Shown piece by piece: positions 44,506-52,569 of a stretch of 64,000 nucleotides of DNA. Numbering within the stretch: position 1 is the stretch's first letter; each line of letters begins with the position of its first letter. This DNA comes from Rhodocyclaceae bacterium. GTDB taxonomy: Bacteria; Pseudomonadota; Gammaproteobacteria; Burkholderiales; Rhodocyclaceae. The stretch covers positions 186,001 to 250,000 of the forward strand of contig JAVBXY010000038.1 of the NCBI GenBank assembly GCA_030824275.1. The letters run 5' to 3'. Below the pieces are notes generated by a model. That model did not search any database and was not told the origin of the DNA. It was given only the letters and a program-made list of their open reading frames with translations. Made by a program: the position numbers and the translations under genes.

Positions 44506-45290
44506 AGGGTTTTTTCGACGGGTTCGATCAGCGCGCGGTAGGCGTGCCAAGTGGCATGACCCACCAGCGGCATGGTGACGATCAGACCGAGGAAGGCGGT
44601 GGCGATGCCGATGGCGACCATCGACACGATGAGTACGCCCCAGACCAGCATGACCGGCAGGTTGCGGACGAGGGCGAGGAAGCTGGCCAGCATGGCAGTG
44701 ACGGTGTCCTGGTTGCGGTCCAGCATCATCGGCAGCGAGACTACGGAGAGGGCAAATACGAGGCTGGCAAAGATGCCACCGACGATCAGGTAGGCGGCGA
44801 GGAATTCGATATTGTCGAACTTGACGATCTGGGTGACAAAGGTTTCCATGGTCGGCATGCCGCCCTGATAGAAGAGCGCGAAAACGACCAGCGAGGCGCG
44901 CGCCCAGATCAGGTAGAGGACGATCAGGATCAGCGAGTAGATGCCGATGGCGGCGAGGTTGCGGCGCCAGACGGCGAGGGTGGGAACGAGGCTCAGCGCT
45001 TCACCGGTTTCGCGGCGGCGCGAGAGTTCGTAGAGGCCGAGCGCGAAGAAAGGGCCGACCAGCATGAAGCCGGTGGTGACGGCGGTAACCAGTTGCACGG
45101 CATGACGGAAGGCCAGCAACAGCAGCGCGCCGACGGCGGCGAAACAGATGCCGTAGAAAAGACTGGCCCCACCACAGGCCTTGAGGTCGGCGAAGCCGAG
45201 GCGCAGCCAAGCCAAAGGCGCCGCCAGCGGCAGATTGCCGCGAACGACCGGGAAGCCCGGTGCTGCCGCTTCGCGCTCGGCGTCGTTCAT
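44502..45290 (-). CDS. DUF2189 family membrane protein
   Basis: A 262-residue polytopic membrane protein of the DUF2189 family, with about six helices. The family features are the proline-rich start LPLAAPLAWLRLGFADLKAC, the FMLVGPFFALGLYELSRRRE loop (split: LVGPFFALGLYELS, RRRETGE), SLPMMLDRNQDTVTAMLAS, and the LIVTMPLVGHATWHAYRAL end. Function is unknown; it is sometimes annotated as an oxidase-associated or integral membrane protein. It overlaps both neighbours by 4 bases, consistent with one transcript. Confidence 0.85.
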   Translation of the reverse strand: MNDAEREAAAPGFPVVRGNLPLAAPLAWLRLGFADLKACGGASLFYGICFAAVGALLLLAFRHAVQLVTAVTTGFMLVGPFFALGLYELSRRRETGEALSLVPTLAVWRRNLAAIGIYSLILIVLYLIWARASLVVFALFYQGGMPTMETFVTQIVKFDNIEFLAAYLIVGGIFASLVFALSVVSLPMMLDRNQDTVTAMLASFLALVRNLPVMLVWGVLIVSMVAIGIATAFLGLIVTMPLVGHATWHAYRALIEPVEKTL

Positions 45291-46102
45291 GTGGTGATGA
45301 AGCCGCGCAGGGTGTCGAGCACGCCGTCAGGGTTCTCGGCCATCAGCGCATGGCCGACGCCGTCGAGGGTCACCAGCTTCGCGCCGGGAATCGTGGCGGC
45401 CAGCTTGGCGGCGACCTTGGGCGAGGTCATCATGTCGCGGCTGCCGGCCAGCACCAGGGCCGGGCAGGTCAGCGCGGCGGCGGCTTCCAGGCCGTGACTG
45501 TAGGCGTTGCAGGCGGCGAGGTCGTTGTGCAGCACGCCGGGCTTCTGGCGTTCCATCAGGCGTTTGCTGGCGCCGAGCATCCACATGCCGGGTACCGTAT
45601 TGCCACCCATTGTGCCGCGCGGCGAATGGGACCAGGTGTTGATCATGGCGATGGCCTTGGCTTCCTTTTCCTTGGCGGGAATCAGCAGGGCGTCGGAAAC
45701 CGGCATAGGTACGGCGGTGCCGACCAAGGCGATGCGGCCAACGCGCTGAGGAAAACGGAAGGCGCATTCGAGGGCGGTCAGCGAGCCCATGGAATGGCCG
45801 ACGAGGGCTGCGCGTGACACATCACTCGCCGTGTCACCAGCGCCGACTTTTTCCAGCAGGGCGCCGATCCAGTCGGCGAGGGCTTCGATGGAGGAGAGTG
45901 GAGCGCCATCGCTGCGGCCATGACCGGGCAGATCCACCGCCAGCACGGCAAAACCGTGATGGGCGAACCAGCGGCTTTGCAGACCCCAGACGGAGTGATC
46001 GTTTTCGGCGCCGTGGATGAAGACGACGCGGGGCAGGGTCGGTTCGAAGGGCTTGCCGCCGGTATAGGCGTAGGCGCGCTGGCCGTTGATCTCGAGTTCC
46101 AT
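45287..46102 (-). CDS. Alpha/beta-fold hydrolase
   Basis: A 271-residue cytoplasmic hydrolase. The nucleophile is S104 in the elbow VGHSMGS, the oxyanion region is FIHGAENDHSVW (28-39), the acid is in GSRDMMTSP and the histidine in DGVGHALMAENP. The segment before the elbow, residues 85-92 (KVGAGDTA), is encoded by a dispersed 25-bp repeat; related enzymes usually have a shorter linker here, so the copy looks like an insertion of about 8 codons. Substrate unknown. It is followed with an overlap by the DUF2189 gene and lies 2 bp after metY. Confidence 0.87.
   Translation of the reverse strand: MELEINGQRAYAYTGGKPFEPTLPRVVFIHGAENDHSVWGLQSRWFAHHGFAVLAVDLPGHGRSDGAPLSSIEALADWIGALLEKVGAGDTASDVSRAALVGHSMGSLTALECAFRFPQRVGRIALVGTAVPMPVSDALLIPAKEKEAKAIAMINTWSHSPRGTMGGNTVPGMWMLGASKRLMERQKPGVLHNDLAACNAYSHGLEAAAALTCPALVLAGSRDMMTSPKVAAKLAATIPGAKLVTLDGVGHALMAENPDGVLDTLRGFITT
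45827..45851 (-). repeat. Dispersed 25-bp repeat, copy 9 (inside the alpha/beta hydrolase)
   Basis: Read on the minus strand it is AAAAGTCGGCGCTGG followed by TGACACGGCG. It is read in the gene's own sense as KVGAGDTA, 12 residues before the catalytic serine. Confidence 0.92.
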
Positions 46103-46104
46103 GC

Positions 46105-47388
46105 TTATCCCTTTGCAGCCGCAGCGAGGCCGCGATTGAGGTCTTCAAGCAGGTCGCCGCTATCTTCCAGTCCGATGGAGAGGCGGATGGTGCCGGGATG
46201 GATGCCGGCGGCCACCAGCGCCTCGTCGCTCATGCGGAAGTGCGTGGTCGAGGCCGGGTGAATGACCAGAGACTTGGCATCGCCAACATTGGCCAGATGC
46301 GAGAAGACGCGCAGGGCTTCGATGAACTTGCGTCCCGCCGGCCGGCCACCCTTGAGCGTGAAGCTGAAGACAGCGCCAGCACCGCGCGGCAGCAGTTTTT
46401 GCGCGAGGGCATGGTCTGGATGATTTTCCAGTTCCGGGTAAGCCACGCTTGCAACAGCCTCATGCTTGGCAAGGTGTTCCACCGCCTTGCGTGTATTGGC
46501 GATGTGCCGTTCCATGCGCAGCGGCAGCGTCTCCATGCCTTGCAGCAACTGGAAGGCGGTCAGCGGACTCATGCAGGCGCCGAAGTCGCGCAGGCCCTCG
46601 CGGCGGGCACGCAGGAGGAAGGCGGCGACGGTGGATTCCTCGGTGAAATCCATGTTGTGGAAGCCGGCGTAGGGCTCGGTGAGCGTGGGGAATTTGCCTG
46701 ACTTGTCCCAGTCGAAGGTGCCGCCATCCACCAGCAGGCCGCCGATGGCGACGCCGTGGCCACCGAGGAACTTGGTGGCGGAGTGGAAGATCAGGTCGGC
46801 ACCGAGGTCGAAGGGTTTCATCAACCAGGGTGTGGTGAAGGTCGAATCCACCAGCAGCGGCAGGCCGTTGGCATGAGCGATCTCGGCCACGGCGGGGATG
46901 TTGAGTACATCCAGACCGGGATTGCCGAGGGTTTCGCCGAAGAGCAGGCGGGTCTCGGGACGGATCGCGGCCTTCCACGCATCGAGGTCGCGGGGATCGA
47001 CGAAGGTGGTGGTGATGCCGAAGCGCGGCAGGGTGTAGTCGAGCAGGTTGTGGCTGCCGCCGTAGAGCGAGCGGCTGGCAACGATGTGGCTGCCGGCGCC
47101 CATCAGCGTGGTGATGGCCAGGTGCAGCGCCGCCTGGCCCGAGGCCACGGCGATGGCGCCGACGCCACCCTCCAGGGCCGCGATGCGTTCTTCGAGCACG
47201 GCATTGGTGGGATTGGAGATGCGCGAATAGACGTGGCCGGCGCGCTCCATGTTGAACAGGGCGGCAGCCTGATCAGAATCCTTGAAGACGAAGGAGGTGG
47301 TGAGGTAGATCGGTGCGGCGCGGGCGCCGAAACGCTCGTCGGGCACCTGCCCGGCATGGAGGGCGAGGGTGTCGAAGTTATAGGTCAT
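46105..47388 (-). CDS. metY: O-acetylhomoserine sulfhydrylase (MetY-like)
   Basis: A 427-residue gamma-family PLP enzyme of methionine synthesis, forming homocysteine from an acylated homoserine and sulfide. The PLP lysine is K206 in HSATKFLGGHG; YSRISNPTNAVLEERIA, ASGQAAL and the long form of the protein with DKSGKFPTLTEPY identify O-acetylhomoserine sulfhydrylases. The start gives MTYNFDTLALHAGQVPDE, the family N-terminus. O-succinylhomoserine use (MetZ) is less likely given the length near 430. It follows ydcH by 7 bp and precedes the hydrolase gene. Confidence 0.92.
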   Translation of the reverse strand: MTYNFDTLALHAGQVPDERFGARAAPIYLTTSFVFKDSDQAAALFNMERAGHVYSRISNPTNAVLEERIAALEGGVGAIAVASGQAALHLAITTLMGAGSHIVASRSLYGGSHNLLDYTLPRFGITTTFVDPRDLDAWKAAIRPETRLLFGETLGNPGLDVLNIPAVAEIAHANGLPLLVDSTFTTPWLMKPFDLGADLIFHSATKFLGGHGVAIGGLLVDGGTFDWDKSGKFPTLTEPYAGFHNMDFTEESTVAAFLLRARREGLRDFGACMSPLTAFQLLQGMETLPLRMERHIANTRKAVEHLAKHEAVASVAYPELENHPDHALAQKLLPRGAGAVFSFTLKGGRPAGRKFIEALRVFSHLANVGDAKSLVIHPASTTHFRMSDEALVAAGIHPGTIRLSIGLEDSGDLLEDLNRGLAAAAKG

Positions 47389-47395
47389 GTGGGAC

Positions 47396-47614
47396 TCATG
47401 CGTATTCGTCGGGATCGAGCATGCGCTCGATGGTAGAGATGCGGTCCTTGATCAGCAACTTCCGCTTCTTCAGGCGACGGACCACCAGATCGTCCTCGGG
47501 TGGCGCGAGGGTCAGGCGATCGATGGCGGCATCAAGATCACGGTGTTCGGCGCGCAGATTGATCAGGCGTGCCTGGAGAACATCGGGAGTGGCGTTTGCG
47601 TCGTTGGGTTCCAT
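47396..47614 (-). CDS. YdcH family protein (DUF465)
   Basis: A 72-residue helical protein of the YdcH/DUF465 family. The central helix pair LRAEHRDLDAAIDRLTLAP and LVVRRLKKRKLLIKDRIS with the end TIERMLDPDEYA is diagnostic. Function unknown; such proteins are short coiled-coil dimers. It is the first gene of the minus-strand run ydcH-metY-hydrolase-DUF2189-MFS-response regulator, divergent from the kinase gene. Confidence 0.88.
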   Translation of the reverse strand: MEPNDANATPDVLQARLINLRAEHRDLDAAIDRLTLAPPEDDLVVRRLKKRKLLIKDRISTIERMLDPDEYA

Positions 47615-47669
47615 GCCGCAATGGTATTTGGCATGGGCCGGCTTGGCAACCGGGAACTGCCTGCCCTGC

Positions 47670-47675
47670 TAGAAT
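47670..47675 (+). promoter_or_regulatory. Extended -10 (TGCTAGAAT) before the kinase gene
   Basis: TAGAAT with an upstream TGC ends 7 bases before the ATG at 47682, so the mRNA start should coincide with the initiation codon. There is no ribosome-binding site. Confidence 0.45.
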
Positions 47676-47681
47676 CGATAC

Positions 47682-50075
47682 ATGGAAATCAAAAGTATCG
47701 GTCGCTTCGAAATTCGCAGTGAACTCGGGCGTGGAGCCCAGAGCGTCGTATATCTTGCGTGGGATACCCAACTGCGTCGCGAAGTCGCCATAAAGACGCT
47801 GCATTTTTCCCGACCCGATGCCAGACGGAATGCCGCGCTGCTCGATGAGGCTCGGGCGGTCAGCGCCTTGCGCCATCCGAATCTGGTACCGATTTTCGAT
47901 GCGGGCGAGGAGGGCGGCGATCCCTACCTGGTTTTCGAATATGTGGCCGGCCCCAACCTGGCCGAACTGATTGCGAAGGAAGGCCGGCTGGCACCCGCCC
48001 GCGCGGCGGACCTGATGCAGCAGGTGCTCGATGCACTCATCGCTGCCCATACGGCGGGAATCATCCATCGCGACCTGAAGCCGTCCAATATCCTCATCGA
48101 TCCGCAGGGACGGCCCCGTGTGATGGATTTCGGCATTGCCACCCGCCTCGATGCAGTGGAGATGGAAAAGGATCAGGTCGGCATCACCGGCACCCTGAAC
48201 TATCTCGCGCCCGAGTATGTGGAGCGCCGCGAAGTCGGCGAAAAGAGTGATGTCTATGCTGCCGGCCTGGTGATGCTGGAGATGGTCACCGGGCGGATGC
48301 AGATACAGGGCGATACGACCACGGCGATCATCAACAACGTGCTCAATCAGCCGATCACGCTGCCGGCGGACGTGAATGTGGATCAGAAGCTGGCCAGCAT
48401 CATGTTGCGCGCCTGTGCCCGCGATCCCTTGCAGCGCCTGGAAAGCGCAGCGCAGATGAAGTCCATGCTCGACGAGTATCTGGGCGCGGCGGCGACGCCC
48501 ATCGACCTGACCGCATCGTCCGAGGCGAAGAAGCAGGACACGCTCGAGTTCCTGATGCGGCGGATGCGGCACAAGACCGATTTCCCCGCGCTGTCGGACT
48601 CCGTTTCGGCCATCAACAAGCTGACCCGCTCGGACCGGGAGAGCATCAACCAACTCTCCAACACCATCCTCAAGGATTACGGCCTGACCAACAAGATCCT
48701 GCGTCTGGTGAATTCAGCCCATTACCGTCAGGCCGGCGGTGGCAGCATCAGCACGGTGTCGCGAGCGGTGATCGTGCTCGGTTTCGACGCCATTCGCAGC
48801 ATCGCGATCACCGTGCTGCTGTTCGAGCACATGCAGGACAAGGGCAACGCAAAGGAGCTCAAGGAGGCTTTCCTGCGCGCCAACCTGGCGGGTACGCTGG
48901 CGCGTGACGCGAGCAAGCAGTTCATGGCGCGCGAGGCCGAGGAGGCTTATGTCTGTGCCCTGTTCCACAGCGTCGGCCAGTTGCTGGCGCAGTTCTATTT
49001 CAGCGAGGAAGTCACCGAGATCCGCAAGGTGATGTTGCAGAAGAACTGTTCCGAGGAGGTCGCCTCGGCGCAGGTGCTGGGATTGTCATTTTCCGAGTTG
49101 GGTATCGGTATCGCCCGTCACTGGGGTTTCCCGCCGGCCATCATTCACAGCTTGCGGCCCCTGCCGTCGGGCGTGATTAAGAAGCCGGCCACTCACGAGG
49201 AAACCTTGCGCGTGCTGGCGGGCTTCGCCAACGAGGTCTGCGCGGCCATTGCCTCCGTACCCAAGGAGCAGCGCAGCGGTGCCATCAAGGCGGCTCGCGA
49301 GCGCTTTACCTCCGCTATGCCATTTTCTGATTCCCAGTTGCAGGCGGTGCTGGAAAAATCCTTCGAGGAACTCAGTGAACTGGCGACCGTCCTGCACGTG
49401 AACCTGACGCAGAGTCCCTTTGTCCGTCAGGTCAAGTCCTGGACCGGGCATCACACGGAAACCCAGATTTCCGCCGAGTCGGATGCGTTGGAGCACACCA
49501 TGCTCGGCGAAACCTCCGTACCGCAGGACCGACCGGGGGTCAACGCCAATGGCGTGCCGGATTCGGCGCAGGAAATTCTGGCCGCCGGTATTCAGGACAT
49601 CAGCAATTCGCTGGTGGATGATTTCTCCCTCAACGACGTGTTGCGCATCACGCTGGAAACCATGTACCGGGCAATGGGTTTCGAGCGGGTGCTGCTCTGT
49701 CTCAAGGATCCGAAGTCGGGCTCGATGGCAGGACGCTTTGGTTTCGGCGCCGATACCAACGATCTGGCTCGTCTGTTCCGCATTCCGCTGAGTGATTCAC
49801 CCAATGTGTTCCAACTGGCCATCGCCAAGGGCGTGGATATCATCATCACGGACGTGGACGATCCGAAAATCGCTGACAAGATTCCGCCGTGGTACCGGAA
49901 ACTCGTCATCGCGCGGACCTTTGTGCTGTTCCCGCTGCTGATCAAGGGCAATCCGGTGGCACTGATCTATTGCGACCGTGACAAGCCCGGCAGCATTGTC
50001 ATCCCCGAGCGGGAATTGTCGCTGCTGAAAACGCTACGCAACCAGGCCGTGCTGGCGATCAAGCAGAGCACCTGA
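47682..50075 (+). CDS. Serine/threonine protein kinase fused to HDOD and GAF domains
   Basis: A 797-residue cytoplasmic multidomain protein. Residues 8-265 are a Hanks-type kinase with glycine loop ELGRGAQS, ATP lysine K38 (VAIKTL), catalytic IIHRDLKPSN with D131, and the metal-binding DFG at 149-151. About 290-495 is an HDOD domain (SDSVSAINKLTRSDRES, KDYGLTNKILRLVNSAHY, ALFHSVGQLLAQFYF), a degenerate HD fold used for signalling. About 640-795 is a GAF domain (LVDDFSLNDVLRITLETMYR, ending LKTLRNQAVLAIKQ). All kinase residues are intact. The combination implies a kinase gated by a small ligand or feeding into an HDOD-controlled motility or second-messenger pathway; targets are unknown. Confidence 0.9.
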   Translation: MEIKSIGRFEIRSELGRGAQSVVYLAWDTQLRREVAIKTLHFSRPDARRNAALLDEARAVSALRHPNLVPIFDAGEEGGDPYLVFEYVAGPNLAELIAKEGRLAPARAADLMQQVLDALIAAHTAGIIHRDLKPSNILIDPQGRPRVMDFGIATRLDAVEMEKDQVGITGTLNYLAPEYVERREVGEKSDVYAAGLVMLEMVTGRMQIQGDTTTAIINNVLNQPITLPADVNVDQKLASIMLRACARDPLQRLESAAQMKSMLDEYLGAAATPIDLTASSEAKKQDTLEFLMRRMRHKTDFPALSDSVSAINKLTRSDRESINQLSNTILKDYGLTNKILRLVNSAHYRQAGGGSISTVSRAVIVLGFDAIRSIAITVLLFEHMQDKGNAKELKEAFLRANLAGTLARDASKQFMAREAEEAYVCALFHSVGQLLAQFYFSEEVTEIRKVMLQKNCSEEVASAQVLGLSFSELGIGIARHWGFPPAIIHSLRPLPSGVIKKPATHEETLRVLAGFANEVCAAIASVPKEQRSGAIKAARERFTSAMPFSDSQLQAVLEKSFEELSELATVLHVNLTQSPFVRQVKSWTGHHTETQISAESDALEHTMLGETSVPQDRPGVNANGVPDSAQEILAAGIQDISNSLVDDFSLNDVLRITLETMYRAMGFERVLLCLKDPKSGSMAGRFGFGADTNDLARLFRIPLSDSPNVFQLAIAKGVDIIITDVDDPKIADKIPPWYRKLVIARTFVLFPLLIKGNPVALIYCDRDKPGSIVIPERELSLLKTLRNQAVLAIKQST

Positions 50076-50099
50076 AAAGTCGGCGCCGGCGGTACGGCG
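50075..50099 (+). repeat. Dispersed 25-bp repeat, copy 10 (fused to kinase stop codon)
   Basis: AAAAGTCGGCGCCGG followed by CGGTACGGCG. Its first A is the last base of the kinase gene's TGA stop. Confidence 0.92.
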
Positions 50100-50140
50100 A
50101 GAATTGCCCGCACCGCGCCGACAGTGCCCTCTGGCTGGCC

Positions 50141-51922
50141 TCAGGCCGGCACCACCCGGTTCTTGCCGGCCCGCTTGGCCAGATACATGGCTTCGTCGGC
50201 CCGCTTCAGGGCATCGTAGGGAACTTCCTCACCGGCCAGCTCGGCCACACCACAACTGAAGGTGATCAGCACCTTGTCGTTGTTGTGCAGGAAGAAGCGA
50301 CGGGTCAGTTCACGCTGGACGCGGACCATGGCGCTGACGGCGTCATCCAGCGGGGTATTGGGCAGCAGCACGACGAATTCCTCGCCGCCATAGCGCGCAA
50401 GGGTGTCCTGCGGGCGGATGGTTTCGTGCACGACCTTGGACAGATGTACCAAGGCCGCATCACCGGCGGCATGTCCCAGGGTGTCGTTGAGCTTCTTGAA
50501 GTTGTCGATGTCGAGCAGCGCCAGGCTCAGCGTGCCATCCTGGCGGCGGACGCGGCTGACCTCGTTCTCCAGTGCATCGTCCATTCCCTTGCGATTCAGC
50601 GCGCCGGTCAGCGGGTCATGGCGGACCATTTCGCTGGCGTGGGCCAGTTCGTTTTGCAGACGGGTGACTTCCTTCTCCGCATCGTCCACACGGCTGCGCA
50701 TGGTAGACAACTCGTCGCGGGAACGGGCGGCATTGAGCTGGACGACGCGAGTTTCGCGCATGACTTCGTCGAGCACGTCGGAGAGTTCGCCGATATCGTT
50801 GGCGCGGCTGATCTTCTCGGCGCACTTCTCGATCTTGTCGTGATACCCCGTGGTGGTTTCGGAGAAGTCCGCCAGGCGATCCACGAAGGTGGCGAGCATC
50901 ACCTTCAAGCGGTCCTTGGCTTCGTTGAGGCTCTTCTTCAAGGAACTTTGCTTGACGATGACGTCCTTCATGCGGCGCTCGACATCATCAAGGCGGCGCA
51001 GGTTCATCGGCTCCTGAACCAACTCGCGGACCACGGCGATCTGGCCGGCAAGCCACTGGTCGTCGACCACCAGTTCACTGATGTTCTCGACGATCAGGTT
51101 GATCAGGTGCAGCAGGGCGGTCTTCAGCTCCGCCTGATCCTCGGCAAAAAAATGGGCGCGATAGCTGAGTTTCTTCAGTCGTTCGCTGAGTCCGGCAAGT
51201 TGTTCTGCATTCTCGGCCGCTCGCGCGGCGGCGGCGATCTCGGTTGCCTCGCGGGATAGTTCCGGGCTGTCTGCAAGGACTATCGACAGGGTATTGTCGA
51301 GTAGTTGGGCGATCAGATCCTTCAGTTCGACGATGCCGCCGCGCCAAGGCTGGCCTTCCTTGGAGGAGGGGGCAGGTGCGCTGGCCGCTTTCACCGCTGT
51401 GGGCTGGGCTGCCGGTGCCACCGGCGGTGCCATTTCGCCGTTTTCGCTGGCGGGGTTTTGTGCCCAGGAGCGGAGGACGGACTGCAAGCGGGTGAAGACG
51501 AGTTCGGGTGAGGCGGAAGCGGACAGTACGTGCTCCAGCGATTCCTTTTTCTTGGCAGAGGTAATGCCGACGTGATGGGTTTCCAGTTGCTGCACCAGAT
51601 CCCGTATCAGGCTGGCCCAGCCCAAGGGCTCCGATCCGGAGCGAGCGAGGAGATCGGTCAGCGCACCACGGATGCCATCCCAACTGCCGCCGGAAATGGC
51701 GGTATCGAACTGGCGGGCGAACCGGGTTTGTTCCGCCGTCGCCCGTGGCAGGGCGGTATGAATGGCCTTGAAGGCACGCTCGGGAAATGTCTCCGCCGCT
51801 TGTGTGCCGGCGATCTCGTGGTACAGCGTGCGGTAGTTGTCCGGGGTTGGCGGAATCTTGCTCATCGCCAGACGGCGCAAGGTCTCGCGGGCGATTTCGG
51901 ATGGCTGTGAGATTTCGGCCAT
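50141..51922 (-). CDS. Cytoplasmic diguanylate cyclase (GGDEF)
   Basis: A 593-residue soluble protein with no membrane segment. The N-terminal 400 residues are helical, beginning with the conserved SEIARETLRRLAMSKIPPTPDNY pattern (split: SEIARETLRRLAMSK, IPPTPDNYRTLYHEI) and a coiled coil near 380-440. A GGDEF domain occupies about 430-590, with DPLTGALNRKGMDDAL and the active-site loop YGGEEF (511-516). The full GGEEF signature predicts active c-di-GMP synthesis. The start fits the family. It lies 3 bp after the response regulator, so it is in one transcript with the two-component genes upstream and may be their output or be co-regulated. Confidence 0.88.
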   Translation of the reverse strand: MAEISQPSEIARETLRRLAMSKIPPTPDNYRTLYHEIAGTQAAETFPERAFKAIHTALPRATAEQTRFARQFDTAISGGSWDGIRGALTDLLARSGSEPLGWASLIRDLVQQLETHHVGITSAKKKESLEHVLSASASPELVFTRLQSVLRSWAQNPASENGEMAPPVAPAAQPTAVKAASAPAPSSKEGQPWRGGIVELKDLIAQLLDNTLSIVLADSPELSREATEIAAAARAAENAEQLAGLSERLKKLSYRAHFFAEDQAELKTALLHLINLIVENISELVVDDQWLAGQIAVVRELVQEPMNLRRLDDVERRMKDVIVKQSSLKKSLNEAKDRLKVMLATFVDRLADFSETTTGYHDKIEKCAEKISRANDIGELSDVLDEVMRETRVVQLNAARSRDELSTMRSRVDDAEKEVTRLQNELAHASEMVRHDPLTGALNRKGMDDALENEVSRVRRQDGTLSLALLDIDNFKKLNDTLGHAAGDAALVHLSKVVHETIRPQDTLARYGGEEFVVLLPNTPLDDAVSAMVRVQRELTRRFFLHNNDKVLITFSCGVAELAGEEVPYDALKRADEAMYLAKRAGKNRVVPA

Positions 51923-51925
51923 GAC

Positions 51926-52567
51926 TTACTCCACCAGTCCGTGTTCGAGACCGTAGCGGATCAACTCCGCCGTGCTCTTGAGTCCCATTTTTTCCAGTAG
52001 GCGTGCGCGATAGGTGCTGACTGTGGCGACACCGAGATTGAGTTTCTCGGCAATCTGCGTCAGCGTGTTGCCGGCAGCGATCAGCACCAGCACCTGGTAT
52101 TCGCGGTCGGTGATGCGCTCGTGCGGGGATTTTTCGGAATCGTCGGAAATGGCATTGACCAGTTGCTGGGCCACTGCCGCGCTGACATATTTCTTGCCGC
52201 CCGCCACCTGGCGAATCGCGGTGACCAACTGCTCGGGGGCGCTCTGCTTGGTCAGATATCCGGAGGCGCCGGCCTTCAGGGCTCGAACCGCATATTGCTC
52301 TTCCGGGTGCATGCTGAGGATCAGCACGGGCAGGCGTGGAAACTCTTTCTTCAACTGCTTGAGGGTATCGATGCCGTTGCGATTAGGCATCGACACGTCG
52401 AGCAGGAAGACGTCCCAAGCCTGCTGGCGGGCGAGTTGCAGCGCTTCTGCGCCGTCGTCCGCCTCGCCGGCCACCACCAGATCGTCGGTTTCGGAAAGGA
52501 TTTGCTTCAGCCCCTGGCGCACGATGGCGTGGTCGTCGGCGATAAGGACGTGGATCTTGTCAGCCAT
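51926..52567 (-). CDS. NarL/FixJ-family response regulator
   Basis: A 213-residue receiver plus LuxR-type helix-turn-helix protein. The receiver contains IADDHAIVRQGL with the acidic pocket, phospho-acceptor D57 in FLLDVSMPNRNG, and the lysine in GYLTKQSAPEQL. The C-terminal domain has REYQVLVLIAAGNTLTQIAEKLNLG (split: REYQVLVLIAAG, NTLTQIAEKLNLG), then TVSTYRARLLEKMGLKS. Most likely it is activated by the histidine kinase encoded immediately upstream. The ATG at 52567 is preferred over a TTG at 52573 that would overlap the kinase stop. Confidence 0.9.
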   Translation of the reverse strand: MADKIHVLIADDHAIVRQGLKQILSETDDLVVAGEADDGAEALQLARQQAWDVFLLDVSMPNRNGIDTLKQLKKEFPRLPVLILSMHPEEQYAVRALKAGASGYLTKQSAPEQLVTAIRQVAGGKKYVSAAVAQQLVNAISDDSEKSPHERITDREYQVLVLIAAGNTLTQIAEKLNLGVATVSTYRARLLEKMGLKSTAELIRYGLEHGLVE

Positions 52568-52569
52568 GG

